From Massilia sp. YIM B02769 (lineage in GTDB: Bacteria > Pseudomonadota > Gammaproteobacteria > Burkholderiales > Burkholderiaceae_D): a stretch of 53,466 bases of DNA. The notes under the pieces are model-generated. The model was not told the DNA's origin, did no database searches, and saw nothing but the letters and a program-made list of their open reading frames with translations. How positions within the stretch are numbered: position 1 is the first letter of the stretch; every line of letters starts with the position of its first letter. Location: assembly GCF_030411995.1 (NCBI RefSeq), contig NZ_JASNRC010000014.1, positions 41,384 to 94,849 on the forward strand. The letters run 5' to 3'. A program made the translations under genes and the position numbers. Positions 1 through 8,749 of this stretch are shown here, in pieces.

Positions 1-2
1 GG

Positions 3-66
3 GGCGGTGGGTTCGAGAACCCACCCCAAGGTATCGGCGGTAGGGTGGGTTCTCGAACCCACCGCC
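3..66. repeat. Inverted pair of palindromic repeats (REPIN-like)
   Basis: Two copies of a short hairpin lie head to head. Copy one (6-25) has 8-bp arms GGTGGGTT and AACCCACC around CGAG. Copy two (44-63) is its exact reverse complement, with loop CTCG. The outer arms 3-28 and 41-66 pair almost perfectly, so the whole block could fold into one long stem. The second copy starts with GTAGGGTGGG, the same leading motif as the repeats near 14875, 20231, 20261 and 53443. It lies just beyond the stop codon of the SPOR gene at 94. The loop half differs from the other copies, so this is a diverged member. Confidence 0.7.
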
Positions 67-93
67 TGGAACAGGCGCGAACCAGCGGCCCGG

Positions 94-828
94 TTACTTG
101 CAAATGTGCAGAATCGTCGCTTCCATCCCGCGCCCGGCCTCGAGGATGCGCGCCCGCGTCGGCCCATCGATATCGCGGAAGCGGTAGGCGAAGCGGTTCG
201 ATTGCGGCCCGCGCGGCAGCACGCGCACGCCCTGCACACCTTTTTTCGCCAGTTCGGCCGCCAGCGTGCGCGCCGAGGCTTCGGTCTTGAAGGCGCCCAG
301 CGACACCGCCCAGCGCAGCGGCGAATCGCCCTGCATGACGAAATAATCGCTGATGCCGCGTTCGCGCAGCTCGGCCACGCGGCGCTCGGCGCCTTCCTTG
401 CCGCCGTTCGGCGGCAGGTAGACCAGGTGGCTGGTCACTTCCTGGTAGGGCACGGCCAGGCGCATCTGGCGCGCGCCGAGTTCCAGGCGCGCCAGGCGGG
501 TCTCGAAACGGCGCGCGTCGGGCGGGGCATAGGCTTCGGTCTCGAGGCAGGCATAAGCCGGAGTTGGCGGCGCCGCCGGTTCGGGGGCCGCCGGTTCGGG
601 TGCGGCCGGCGCTTCTTCGGCCTCGGCCCCGCTGTCCTCGGTCTTGGCGGCGGCAGCCAGTGCCTGCGCCTGTTCGCCGGATAGCAGCACCAGCTTGTCG
701 GCCGCCAGCTGCCTGGTCAGGCGCGCGGGCTCGCGCACCTCGCCGTCGGCGCTGCCCAGCAAGCCGCGGCCATAGGCGAACAGCAGCGCGTTCGCGGCCA
801 GCAAAGCCCAGAATACGAATTTCAGCAC
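94..828 (-). CDS. SPOR-domain membrane protein
   Basis: A 244-residue protein starting at a GTG (828), three bases after the coaX stop codon. One N-terminal membrane segment (about residues 2-20) is followed by a charged stretch, an Ala/Pro/Glu-rich linker (about 65-95), and a C-terminal region (about 155-235) with the SPOR-like pattern, including WAVSLGAFKTEASARTLA and the AELAKKGVQGVRV turn. SPOR domains bind denuded septal peptidoglycan, so a role at the division site or cell wall is plausible; this is family inference. It is the last gene of the minus-strand run that starts with argS, and a related protein sits at 3867. A palindromic repeat lies immediately downstream. The family call is fairly secure; the cellular role is not. 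Confidence 0.8.
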   Translation of the reverse strand: MLKFVFWALLAANALLFAYGRGLLGSADGEVREPARLTRQLAADKLVLLSGEQAQALAAAAKTEDSGAEAEEAPAAPEPAAPEPAAPPTPAYACLETEAYAPPDARRFETRLARLELGARQMRLAVPYQEVTSHLVYLPPNGGKEGAERRVAELRERGISDYFVMQGDSPLRWAVSLGAFKTEASARTLAAELAKKGVQGVRVLPRGPQSNRFAYRFRDIDGPTRARILEAGRGMEATILHICK

Positions 829-831
829 GCC

Positions 832-1593
832 TCAGCCCCCATAGTCCGATTCTCCCTGCGCCGCATCCGCGCGCGCCACCGCGTGCAGACCGACCAGCAC
901 GATATTATCGACCAGCTTGTACGCAAGCTTGAGCGCGGGAGCGATATACGGCGCCGCGCCGCCCGAGAGGACGCAGGCCGCGCCGCCATGCCCGGCCACC
1001 GCGCGCTCGATGGCGCCGGCCTGGGCCGACAGGCAGCCCGAGACGATCGCATCGTTCGTGTTGTCGGCAAACAGGGGCGGGGGCGCCGCACCCGGCATGG
1101 CCTGGGGCAGCTGGGCCGTGTTGCGCGCCAGCGCGCCGGCCATCAGGGCCAGGCCCGGCAAGATCATCCCGCCCAGGAAGCGGCCATCGGGCGTTACCGC
1201 ATCGACCGTGGTCGCGGTGCCGCAGGTGGCCACCACCAGCGCCTGGCCCGGCGCCAGCGCACGCGCGCCGATGGCGGCGGCGAAACGGTCGCAGCCCAGG
1301 CGCGCCGGTTCGCGGTAGCCGTTGACCAGGCCCGCGCGTTCGGCGCTGGAAGCGAACCAGTCGACCGCGATCGGCCCGAGCAGGGCCGCCAGGCGTTCGC
1401 GCAGCGCGGGCCCGGCCACGTTCGAGACGATCGCCCGCGTCACCCCGTGCGCCTGCCATTCGCCGGCCAGCGCATCGAGACCGTCGTGCAGGGCCGCGCC
1501 GCTGGCGATCCAGTTCCCCGGCGCCGCACTGTCCCGGGCCAGCGCCCACTTCACGCGCGTATTCCCGGCATCGACCAGCAGCAGCATGCTCAC
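832..1593 (-). CDS. coaX: Type III pantothenate kinase
   Basis: A 253-residue enzyme that phosphorylates pantothenate, the first step of coenzyme A synthesis. The phosphate-binding motif VDAGNTRVKWAL is at the N terminus. The middle has GCDRFAAAIGA, then CGTATTVDAVTPDGRFLGG, as expected for the ASKHA-fold CoaX (Baf) family. Type III enzymes are not feedback-inhibited by CoA and need a monovalent cation. The GTG start at 1593 overlaps the birA stop codon by four bases (GTGA); an ATG two codons downstream (1587) is an alternative. The birA-coaX-SPOR order is common in betaproteobacteria, and the overlap implies translational coupling. Confidence 0.95.
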   Translation of the reverse strand: MSMLLLVDAGNTRVKWALARDSAAPGNWIASGAALHDGLDALAGEWQAHGVTRAIVSNVAGPALRERLAALLGPIAVDWFASSAERAGLVNGYREPARLGCDRFAAAIGARALAPGQALVVATCGTATTVDAVTPDGRFLGGMILPGLALMAGALARNTAQLPQAMPGAAPPPLFADNTNDAIVSGCLSAQAGAIERAVAGHGGAACVLSGGAAPYIAPALKLAYKLVDNIVLVGLHAVARADAAQGESDYGG

Positions 1594-2381
1594 GACGCTT
1601 TCATCCGCAACGACACATCGCCGGCCAGCACCGTGATGCGGCCTTCATGCGTGTCGAGCAGCAGGCGTCCCGTGTCGTCGACACCGGCGGCCGCGCCTTC
1701 GTGCAGCACCTTGCCGGCGTCGAGGATGACCACGGTTTCTCCTTGCCAGGCGTGGCGCCGGTTCCAGCGCGCGGAAAAGGCCTTGAAGCCGGCGCCGTCG
1801 AATTCGCGCAGGGCGCCGGCCAGGCCGTCGAGCAGGGCCGCCATCAGCGCGTTGCGGTCCATCCGCGCCAGCCAGGGCAGGGAAGCGATGCTGCGCCCGA
1901 GCAGGGCCTCGGTTTCGTCGGGCATCAGCAAATTCAGGCCGATGCCGATCACGGTCCAGACGCCGCCGCCGGGGGCGCCCTGGGTCTCGATCAGGATGCC
2001 GGCCAGCTTGTCGCCGTCGCGCAGCACGTCGTTCGGCCACTTCAGGCCAACCTGCACGCCGAGTGTATCCAGGGTCTCGGCCAGCGCCACGCCAACCGCC
2101 AGCGGCAGGCCGGCCAGGCGCTGCACGCCGCCGTCGAACTTCCACGCCAGCGAAAACGTCAGCGAGCCTTCGCTCGAGGACAGCCAGCTGCGTCCGGCGC
2201 GGCCGCGGCCGGCGGTCTGGTTGCGCGCCACCAGCAGCAGCGGGGCATCGAGCGAGGCGGCGCGCGCCAGCAGGTCGGCATTCGTGGAACCGGTTGTCTC
2301 AACCACTTCCACCGCCACGCCGGCCTGCGAGCGCGCGCCGATATCGAGAGCGGTCATGGGCGTCAGCAGGGGCGCGATCAT
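1590..2381 (-). CDS. birA: Biotin--[acetyl-CoA-carboxylase] ligase
   Basis: A 263-residue biotin protein ligase that makes biotinyl-AMP and transfers biotin to the BCCP subunit of acetyl-CoA carboxylase. Visible motifs are GSTNADLL near residue 30, the biotinyl-AMP loop GRGRAGRSW, and LKWPNDVLRDGDKLAGILIE. It starts directly with the catalytic domain: the N-terminal winged-helix DNA-binding domain of E. coli BirA (321 residues) is absent, so this is a monofunctional ligase unlikely to repress a bio operon itself. The ATG overlaps the stop codon of the upstream dehydrogenase (ATGA) and its own stop overlaps coaX, so all three are probably coupled. Confidence 0.95.
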   Translation of the reverse strand: MIAPLLTPMTALDIGARSQAGVAVEVVETTGSTNADLLARAASLDAPLLLVARNQTAGRGRAGRSWLSSSEGSLTFSLAWKFDGGVQRLAGLPLAVGVALAETLDTLGVQVGLKWPNDVLRDGDKLAGILIETQGAPGGGVWTVIGIGLNLLMPDETEALLGRSIASLPWLARMDRNALMAALLDGLAGALREFDGAGFKAFSARWNRRHAWQGETVVILDAGKVLHEGAAAGVDDTGRLLLDTHEGRITVLAGDVSLRMKAS

Positions 2382-3169
2382 GCGGCCTCCTTGCGGCGTT
2401 TCTGGGGCGCGCGCGAAAACATCAGGTCGAACAAGGGGTTCGGCAGGGCGCGCAGCAGCCTGGCGACGACGCCCATCTGCCAGGGCAGCACGCGGTAGCT
2501 GTCGCCGCGCGCGATGGCGTTGGCGGCCCTGGCGGCGAAGCGTTCGGCAGGCATCAGGAAAGGCATGGGAAAACGGTTGTTGCGGGTCATGGGGGTATCG
2601 ATATAGCCGGGCACGATGGTGACGACCCGGATCGCGGAGCGCTTCAGTTCCAGCCGCAGCGATTCGCAGTAGGCGTGCACGGCCGCCTTCGAGGCGCAGT
2701 AGGCGCCGGCGCCGCGCATGCCGCGTACGCCGGCCACGCTGCCGACCGCCACCAGGCGGCAGGGCGTGCCCTGCACCTTCATCTGGAAAATGAAAGGCGC
2801 GAAGGTGGCGACGGTGGCGTTGACGTTGGTGGCGAACACCGAGGCGAAGACCGGCAGGTCTTCAGGCCTTTCGGTCAGGGTGCCGTGCGAGATGCCGGCG
2901 CTGGCGATCACGATGTCGGCGCCGCCGCAGGCCTGCATGAAGTCCTGGGCCGCGGCGTCGAGGGCGGCGTGGTCGAGCACGTCGAGCGCATAGCTGCGGT
3001 GGCGTTCGGGGTGCGGCAAGGAGGCGATCAGCTCGGCCAGCAGCTCGCCGCGGCGCGCCACCAGGCCCAGTGTGGCGCCGCGCGCGGCATACTCGCGCGC
3101 CAGTGCGGCGCCGATGCCGCTCGAGGCGCCGGTGATGAAGACGCGGTCTGCACGACCCCCGCGGGTCAT
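2378..3169 (-). CDS. Short-chain dehydrogenase/reductase
   Basis: A 263-residue classical SDR. The cofactor-binding glycine motif TGASSGIG is at about residues 13-20. An Asn in FATNVNAT, a Ser in VGSVAGVRG and the YCASKAAV active-site YxxxK follow in order, then PGYIDTPM. The Arg pair after the second strand (VARRGE) suggests NADP(H) preference. The substrate cannot be read from the sequence; related genes are annotated simply as SDR oxidoreductases. Four-base ATGA overlaps with dsbA downstream and birA upstream place it inside a coupled operon. The C-terminal tail (LFSRAPQKRRKEAA) is basic. Confidence 0.9.
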   Translation of the reverse strand: MTRGGRADRVFITGASSGIGAALAREYAARGATLGLVARRGELLAELIASLPHPERHRSYALDVLDHAALDAAAQDFMQACGGADIVIASAGISHGTLTERPEDLPVFASVFATNVNATVATFAPFIFQMKVQGTPCRLVAVGSVAGVRGMRGAGAYCASKAAVHAYCESLRLELKRSAIRVVTIVPGYIDTPMTRNNRFPMPFLMPAERFAARAANAIARGDSYRVLPWQMGVVARLLRALPNPLFDLMFSRAPQKRRKEAA

Positions 3170-3849
3170 TTCTTGTCCGCTCGGGCTTTCGCGACCAGTG
3201 CGTCCATCACCCCCAGCGCCACCTGCTGCTGCTCGGTTTCGGTGCGGGCGCCGGTGTCGCCTTTGTTCGCCATCGAAGGCGAGGTGACGAAGCGGCCGTC
3301 GATGGCCACGAAAGGCCAGTGGTCGACCTTGTAGGCGTCCATCATCGAGGCGGCGTGGCGCAGCTTGCCGCTCACGCCCATCGAGCGGTAGGTGTCGGTG
3401 AAGCGGGCGCGGTCGATGCCGGCTTTCGCCGCCCAGTCGAACACTTCCTCGTCGTCGGCGAAGCGCAGGCGCCCTTCATGGATCGCGGCAAAGGCTTTTT
3501 CGTGGTACTGGCCGAGCAGGCCCATGGCGTCGAGCGTGTAGAACAGGCGCTGCTGCGGCACCACGCGCGGGCCGGCCGACACGTGCACGCGCTTGAAGAC
3601 GATGTTGTTGCCCTGCTTTTTGACCCACTCCGACAGCAGCGGCTCGAAGGCGTTGCAGTGCGGGCAGTAATAGGCGAAGAACTCGGTCACTTCGACCGCC
3701 TTGCCGGCCTGGGTTTCCTGTTGTTGCGGCAGGACCTGGTATTGCACGCCTTCTTTCGGCGCGGCCGGCGCAGCGGCGGCGGGGGGAAGGAGCGCCGTGG
3801 CGCCGGCGAGGACGAGGGCGCTGCACAGCAGGCGGCGAAGCAGGTGCAT
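3166..3849 (-). CDS. dsbA: Thiol:disulfide interchange protein DsbA
   Basis: A 227-residue periplasmic oxidoreductase that introduces disulfide bonds into exported proteins and is reoxidised by DsbB. A signal peptide occupies about residues 1-27 (LLCSALVLAGATALLPPAAA). The active site is CPHC in FFAYYCPHCNAFEP near residue 65, and the thioredoxin-fold proline is in HWPFVAIDG. A Shine-Dalgarno AGGAG lies ahead of the ATG at 3849. It follows a SPOR gene by 17 bases and overlaps the downstream SDR gene. Confidence 0.95.
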   Translation of the reverse strand: MHLLRRLLCSALVLAGATALLPPAAAAPAAPKEGVQYQVLPQQQETQAGKAVEVTEFFAYYCPHCNAFEPLLSEWVKKQGNNIVFKRVHVSAGPRVVPQQRLFYTLDAMGLLGQYHEKAFAAIHEGRLRFADDEEVFDWAAKAGIDRARFTDTYRSMGVSGKLRHAASMMDAYKVDHWPFVAIDGRFVTSPSMANKGDTGARTETEQQQVALGVMDALVAKARADKK

Positions 3850-3866
3850 CGAATTCTCCTGGTTGC

Positions 3867-4577
3867 TTATTTCTGGTTGCGGACGATGGCGACGTCGATG
3901 CCGCTGTCGAGCAGCTTGGCGCGCGCCTTGTTGACGGCTTCGACCTGGTTGAATGGGCCGAGGCGCACGCGGTGCAGCACGCCGCTGTCGCTGGTGCGGT
4001 CGCTGATCGCGGCTTCGAAGCCGAGCAGGGCCAGCTTGGCGCGGGTGTTCTCGGCGTCCGACATTTCGCGGAAGGCGCCGGCCTGCAGATAGTAGACGTA
4101 CTTGTCGTCGCCACCGGCGCTGGCGCCGGCGGCGTTCTGCGCGGCGGCGGCAGCGGCGGCAGGAGCGGCGGCCGGAGCCGGAGCCGGAGCCGGTGCGGCG
4201 GCCGGGGCCGCAGGCCTGCGCTCGGCGGCCTCGCTCATGCCGGCGATCGCTTCGCCGAGCGGATCGGCTTCGGTGGCGGCGGCCGGCGCCGGGGCCGGTG
4301 CGGCCGCTTTCGCGGCCTCGCGCTCGCTCAGCTGCTTGTTGGCCTGGCGCGCGGCGTCGCGGCTGCCGTACAGCGGCTTGTTCGGATCGCTGGCCTGGCT
4401 CGGGTCGAGATCGGCCGGGCGGCCCATCTTGTTCGAGCGGTCGGTGAAGGGCGAGGCGCCCTTGGTGATCATCAGCGCCACCGCCACCGCGATACCCAGC
4501 CCGATGATCAGGCCGATGATGATGCCGGTCAGGGTACTGCCGCGCTGGCGGGAAGGGAAACGAATGGTGGCGGTCAT
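3867..4577 (-). CDS. SPOR-domain protein, FtsN-like architecture
   Basis: A 236-residue protein with start ATG at 4577, chosen because the preceding open frame is only antisense to argS. It has a short basic N terminus and one membrane segment (about residues 15-38, LTGIIIGLIIGLGIAVAVA). A long Ala/Pro-rich linker follows (about 90-155). A C-terminal SPOR domain (about 160-235) contains YYLQAGAFREMSDAENTRAK and HRVRLGPF. This single-TM, linker, SPOR layout is that of FtsN-type division proteins, and the argS-SPOR-dsbA order is common in betaproteobacteria. Whether it is the functional FtsN cannot be settled from sequence alone; a second SPOR protein is encoded at 94-828. Confidence 0.85.
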   Translation of the reverse strand: MTATIRFPSRQRGSTLTGIIIGLIIGLGIAVAVALMITKGASPFTDRSNKMGRPADLDPSQASDPNKPLYGSRDAARQANKQLSEREAAKAAAPAPAPAAATEADPLGEAIAGMSEAAERRPAAPAAAPAPAPAPAAAPAAAAAAAQNAAGASAGGDDKYVYYLQAGAFREMSDAENTRAKLALLGFEAAISDRTSDSGVLHRVRLGPFNQVEAVNKARAKLLDSGIDVAIVRNQK

Positions 4578-4588
4578 GGTTGCTGTGC

Positions 4589-6352
4589 TTATGCTGGTTG
4601 ATCGGCTGGTGCGGCGTCCTGGTCGTCGCTTGGCGCGCGTTCCATCTTGTTCGGCGCGGACACGCCGATCAGGGCCAGGCCGTTGCGCAGCACCTGGCGG
4701 GTGGCGGTGGCCAGGGCCAGGCGCGCCAGCTTGAGCTGCTCGTCGTCGTCGAGCAGCCACTTGTGGGCGAAGTAGTAGCTGTGCAGTTCGCCGGCCAGTT
4801 CGCGCAGGTAGAAGGCCACCTGGTGCGGGCCGAGTTCGGCCTGGGCGCGCGCCAGCATTTCCGGGTAGGCGGCCAGCTTCGACAGCAGGCTCGCTTCGTG
4901 CGGCGTGGTGAGCACCGACAGATCGGCGTTCGCCAGCGTGGCTTCGTCGCCGCCCCAGTTGCTGAGGGCCGAGCAGATGCGCGCGTGGGCGTACTGCACG
5001 TAGTAGACCGGGTTTTCGTCCGAGGTCTTCAGCGCGACGTCGACGTCGAACACGAACTCGGTGTCGGCCTTGCGCGAGATGAGGAAGAAGCGCACGGCGT
5101 CGCGGCCGCGCGTGATGTCGCCGTTGCCCGACCATTCGATCAGGTCGCGCACGGTGACATACGAACCGGCGCGCTTCGAGATCTTGACCTCTTCGCCGTT
5201 CTTCATGACGGTGACCATCTTGTGCAGCACGTAGTCGGGGTAGCCCTGCGGGATGCCGATGTTCACGGCCTGCAGGCCGGCGCGCACGCGGGCAATGGTG
5301 CCGTGGTGGTCGCTGCCCTGGATGTTGATGGCCTGGTCGAAGCCGCGGCGGAATTTCTGCATGTGGTAAGCCACGTCCGGCACGAAGTAGGTGTAGCCGC
5401 CTTCGGACTTGCGCATCACGCGGTCCTTGTCGTCGCCGTAGTCGGTGGTCTTCAACCACAGGGCGCCGTCCTGCTCGTAGGTGACGCCGGCGTCGACCAG
5501 GGCCTGGACAGCTTCGTCCACTTTGCCGTCGGCATACAGCGAGGACTCGAGGTAGTAGTTGTCGAACTTGACGCCGAAGGCCTGCAGGTCGATGTCCTGC
5601 TCGTTGCGCAGGTAGGTCACGGCGAAGCGGCGGATCGATTCGATGTCCTCGATATTGCCGCTGGCGGTGGCCGGTTCGCCGTCGCTGGCGGACACGGTTT
5701 TCTTCGACAGGAAGTCGTCGGCGATGTCCTGGATGTAGTCGCCGTTGTAGGCCGATTCGGGCCATTCGGCGTCGCCCGGCTTGAAGCCGCGTGCGCGCGC
5801 CTGCACCGAGGTGGCCAGGGTGGCGATCTGGACGCCGGCGTCGTTGTAGTAGAACTCGCGCGTCACCTGGTGGCCCTGCGCCTCGAACAGCGAGGACAGG
5901 GCGTCGCCCAGCGCGGCCTGGCGGCCGTGGCCAACGTGCAGCGGACCGGTCGGATTGGCCGACACGAATTCGATGATGGCGTGGTGGCCCGCGCCGGCCG
6001 TGCCGCGCCCGAAGGCCTCGCCCTGCTCGAGGATGCTGCGCACCACCGACTGCTTGGCGCTTGCCGCCACGCGCAGGTTGATGAAGCCGGGTCCGGCCAC
6101 CTCGGCCGCTTCGACCAGGCCGGCGGCCTGCGGGTCGGCCAGCAGGGCCGCGACCAGGCGCGTGGCCAGTTCGCGCGGGTTGGTCTTCAGTGGCTTGGCC
6201 AGCTGCATGGCGATGTTGCAGGCGATGTCGCCATGCGACGGATCGCGCGGGCGTTCGAGGACGATGTTTGGAACGAGATCGGTGCCGGCGACGATCGGCG
6301 CAAGGGCGGCCTGGAACAGGGCAACGATCGCTTGTTTTTGTTGGGCGAGCAT
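4589..6352 (-). CDS. argS: Arginyl-tRNA synthetase
   Basis: A 587-residue class I synthetase that charges tRNA-Arg. The start MLAQQKQAIVALF at 6352 was chosen over an upstream in-frame codon because the extra 15 residues are unlike the family. The N-terminal Arg-tRNA-specific domain is followed by the HIGH-type motif NPTGPLHVGHGRQ and the KMSKS-type signature KISKRAGSYVTV. The C-terminal anticodon-binding domain ends in the conserved GLALIGV region, followed by a short acidic tail. It is the first gene of a minus-strand operon running through SPOR, dsbA, SDR, birA, coaX and a second SPOR gene; the gap to the SPOR gene is 11 bases. Confidence 0.97.
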   Translation of the reverse strand: MLAQQKQAIVALFQAALAPIVAGTDLVPNIVLERPRDPSHGDIACNIAMQLAKPLKTNPRELATRLVAALLADPQAAGLVEAAEVAGPGFINLRVAASAKQSVVRSILEQGEAFGRGTAGAGHHAIIEFVSANPTGPLHVGHGRQAALGDALSSLFEAQGHQVTREFYYNDAGVQIATLATSVQARARGFKPGDAEWPESAYNGDYIQDIADDFLSKKTVSASDGEPATASGNIEDIESIRRFAVTYLRNEQDIDLQAFGVKFDNYYLESSLYADGKVDEAVQALVDAGVTYEQDGALWLKTTDYGDDKDRVMRKSEGGYTYFVPDVAYHMQKFRRGFDQAINIQGSDHHGTIARVRAGLQAVNIGIPQGYPDYVLHKMVTVMKNGEEVKISKRAGSYVTVRDLIEWSGNGDITRGRDAVRFFLISRKADTEFVFDVDVALKTSDENPVYYVQYAHARICSALSNWGGDEATLANADLSVLTTPHEASLLSKLAAYPEMLARAQAELGPHQVAFYLRELAGELHSYYFAHKWLLDDDEQLKLARLALATATRQVLRNGLALIGVSAPNKMERAPSDDQDAAPADQPA

Positions 6353-6411
6353 GGGTAATGTACGGTGAGTTCGAATGGGGCGGTGGCGCGCGGCCACGGC
6401 AATCAGGATTC

Positions 6412-6417
6412 ATTATA
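6412..6417 (-). promoter_or_regulatory. Candidate -10 box for the argS operon
   Basis: Reads TATAAT on the minus strand, about 60 bases ahead of the argS start. I see no good TTGACA-like -35 at 16-18 bases, so it is a candidate only. Confidence 0.4.
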
Positions 6418-6528
6418 CTGGTTTGCCGCAACGCCGAATATGCCCCGCGGCCGGGCCGCGGCCCGGGCTTTAAGCGCAGCCAAAGGCTGTACCGTTACAA
6501 TGTCGCCTTTCCGTATTGACCCGTAACC

Positions 6529-8130
6529 ATGACCGACAAGCGCCCTACGCTCACCATCAAACCCCAGTCCGGCGGCGCCGCCAAACCGGCGCCGAAGAAG
6601 GTGGGCAATCCCGCGGCCCGGTTCGCCCAGCCGGCCGGCAAGCCGGCGGCCAAGCCTGCGGCAAAGGCGGCCGCCCCGGGAGCGGGGCAGGGCCGGCCGG
6701 CAGCAAAGGCCGAAGCCGGGCCGCAGGCGCAGCGTCCCCAGCCACCCCGCGCGCAGCCGAAGGAGCAGGTGCGGGAACGGCTGCAACCCAGCTACGAGGT
6801 CCAGCAGCACTTCCAGCCCGACTACGTGCCGAACCTGCCGCCCGATTCGCTGGCGCTGGCCCTGCTCGGCGCGTCGAACGCCATCGCCCAGGTCGGCGCC
6901 GGCACCGCGCTGCCCCAGGCCTTGTCGCATGTGTTTACGACCTTCGGCGTCACGCCCCAGGCGCGCGGCGCGATCCAGGACCTGGCCTACCGCAGCATGC
7001 GCCAGATGGGCCGCAGCGAAACCCTGCTCGGCCTGATGACGACCAAGGCGCCGGACGCGCCGCAGCTGTCCGGCCTGCTGTGCTGCGCGCTGGCGCTGCT
7101 CGACCCGGCCGAGGGCGAGGCGCCCTACGAAGCCTTTACCGTGGTCGACCAGGCCGTCACCGCGGCCGCCAGCCACCCCGACTTCGCCCACGCCAAGGCG
7201 ATGGTGAACGCGGTGCTGCGGCGCTTCCTGCGCGAGCGCGAAGCACTGGTGCGGCAGGCGCTGGCCGATCCGTTCGCGCAGTGGAGCTACCCGCAGTGGT
7301 GGATCGACGCCACCCGCGCCGCCTACCCGAAAGACTGGGAAGCCATCCTCGCGGCCGGCAACACCCATCCGCCGCTGACCCTGCGCGTGAATACCCGCAA
7401 GACCTCGCTCGAGGCCTACGGGCAGCGCTTGCAGGAAGAGGGCGTCGCCTTCGATCAGGTCGGCCCGCAGGCGCTGCGCCTGCGCCAGGCCGTGAACGTG
7501 GCGCAGATTCCCGGCTTCCACGACGGCCTGGTGTCGGTGCAGGACGCCGGCGCCCAGCTGGCCGCGCCGCTGCTCGACCTGCGCGATGGCATGCGCGTGC
7601 TCGACGCCTGCGCGGCGCCGGGCGGCAAGAGCGGCCACATCCTCGAACTCGCCGACGTGGAACTGACCTCGGTCGACGCCGATCCGCAGCGCCTGAAACG
7701 CGTCGGCGACAACCTCGGCCGCCTCGGCCTGGAAGCCGCGCTGGTGGCCGCCGAAGCGCAGACCCAAGGCTGGTGGGATGGCCGTCAATACGATCGTATC
7801 CTGGCCGACGTGCCGTGCACGGCCTCGGGCATCGTGCGCCGCCACCCGGATATCCGCTGGCTGCGCCGCAAGACCGACACGCGCCAACTTACAACACTTT
7901 CCGCGCAGATACTCGACAATCTTTGGCAGATGCTGCGGCCCGATGGTAAATTGCTGTTTGTGACATGTTCGCTCTGGCCCCAGGAATCGGAGGCGCAGGC
8001 GGCCGCGTTCGCGGCGCGCCACGACGACGCCATCCGCCTCGATGCGCCAGGCCAGCTGCTACCCATGAGCGGCGCCGGGCTGGATCATGACGGTCTGTTC
8101 TATGCGCTCTTCCACAAGAAGGGTGCGTAG
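6529..8130 (+). CDS. rsmB: 16S rRNA (cytosine-C5) methyltransferase RsmB
   Basis: A 533-residue SAM-dependent enzyme expected to methylate C967 of 16S rRNA. The first ~85 residues are a low-complexity Lys/Ala/Pro/Gln-rich extension. Then comes the NusB-like helical domain (about 105-250) and the Rossmann methyltransferase domain. Motif I is DACAAPGGKSGH. The two catalytic cysteines sit in ADVPCTASG and FVTCSLWPQE. It is about 100 residues longer than E. coli RsmB (429), mainly because of the N-terminal extension. It is followed on the same strand by a DUF4390 gene and an NtrY-like kinase, the usual betaproteobacterial context. Confidence 0.93.
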   Translation: MTDKRPTLTIKPQSGGAAKPAPKKVGNPAARFAQPAGKPAAKPAAKAAAPGAGQGRPAAKAEAGPQAQRPQPPRAQPKEQVRERLQPSYEVQQHFQPDYVPNLPPDSLALALLGASNAIAQVGAGTALPQALSHVFTTFGVTPQARGAIQDLAYRSMRQMGRSETLLGLMTTKAPDAPQLSGLLCCALALLDPAEGEAPYEAFTVVDQAVTAAASHPDFAHAKAMVNAVLRRFLREREALVRQALADPFAQWSYPQWWIDATRAAYPKDWEAILAAGNTHPPLTLRVNTRKTSLEAYGQRLQEEGVAFDQVGPQALRLRQAVNVAQIPGFHDGLVSVQDAGAQLAAPLLDLRDGMRVLDACAAPGGKSGHILELADVELTSVDADPQRLKRVGDNLGRLGLEAALVAAEAQTQGWWDGRQYDRILADVPCTASGIVRRHPDIRWLRRKTDTRQLTTLSAQILDNLWQMLRPDGKLLFVTCSLWPQESEAQAAAFAARHDDAIRLDAPGQLLPMSGAGLDHDGLFYALFHKKGA

Positions 8131-8173
8131 TACGCTCCACAATTCGCTCGATTAATTTAGGTTCCGGCCACCT

Positions 8174-8737
8174 GTGACTTTACGATTTTTCCGCCTCCTC
8201 GCCTGCCAGTTGCTGCTGGTCTTCGCGTGCGCAACGGCGCAGGCGGCCGACGGGATCGACATCACGATGGCGAAAATCGAGGCCGGCGACGATGGCTACC
8301 GGCTCGCCGCCAACTACTCGTTCGACCTGAGCCGCGAGCTCGAAGACGCCCTGCAGCACGGCGTCAAGCTCTACTTCACCACCGAGATCGAACTGGTGCG
8401 CCCGCGCTGGTACTGGCGCGACGAGCGCGCCGTGTTCGCCAAGCGCACCGTCAGCATCTCCTACGACGTGCTGCTGCGCCAGTATTACGTGGCCGCGGTC
8501 GGCAGCGTCCAGCAGACCTTCCAGACCCTCGACGAGGCGATGTTCCAGATCCGCCGTCCGGGCCGCTGGTCGATCGCGCCGAAGGGCGCCCTGAAGCACG
8601 GCGAGACGTATGAAGTCAGCCTGCGCATGTTCATGGACCGCGACTACCTGCAGAAACCCCTGCAGGTCAGCGCCTTCTCGAATTCCGACTGGCGCCTCGC
8701 CTCGAACCGGAAGACCTTCAATTACCGTGCGGAGTAA
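8174..8737 (+). CDS. DUF4390 family exported protein
   Basis: A 187-residue protein starting at a GTG. A signal peptide is clear (about residues 1-25, ending ATAQAADG). The mature part is rich in beta-strand-like segments and contains YSFDLSRELEDALQHGVKLYF and WYWRDERAVF, which match the DUF4390 family as I recall it. No catalytic motif is visible. The gene sits between rsmB and the NtrY-like kinase with a 12-base gap to the kinase. That placement suggests co-transcription and perhaps a periplasmic role tied to the sensor, but this is inference. Confidence 0.85.
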   Translation: MTLRFFRLLACQLLLVFACATAQAADGIDITMAKIEAGDDGYRLAANYSFDLSRELEDALQHGVKLYFTTEIELVRPRWYWRDERAVFAKRTVSISYDVLLRQYYVAAVGSVQQTFQTLDEAMFQIRRPGRWSIAPKGALKHGETYEVSLRMFMDRDYLQKPLQVSAFSNSDWRLASNRKTFNYRAE

Positions 8738-8749
8738 AGGGAGGGCGGC

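Noticed and set aside
3867..6431. One 854-codon frame joining the SPOR protein to a long N-terminal part
   Set aside because: The first ~618 codons are antisense to argS and Arg/Ala/Gly-rich; the real protein starts at the ATG at 4577.
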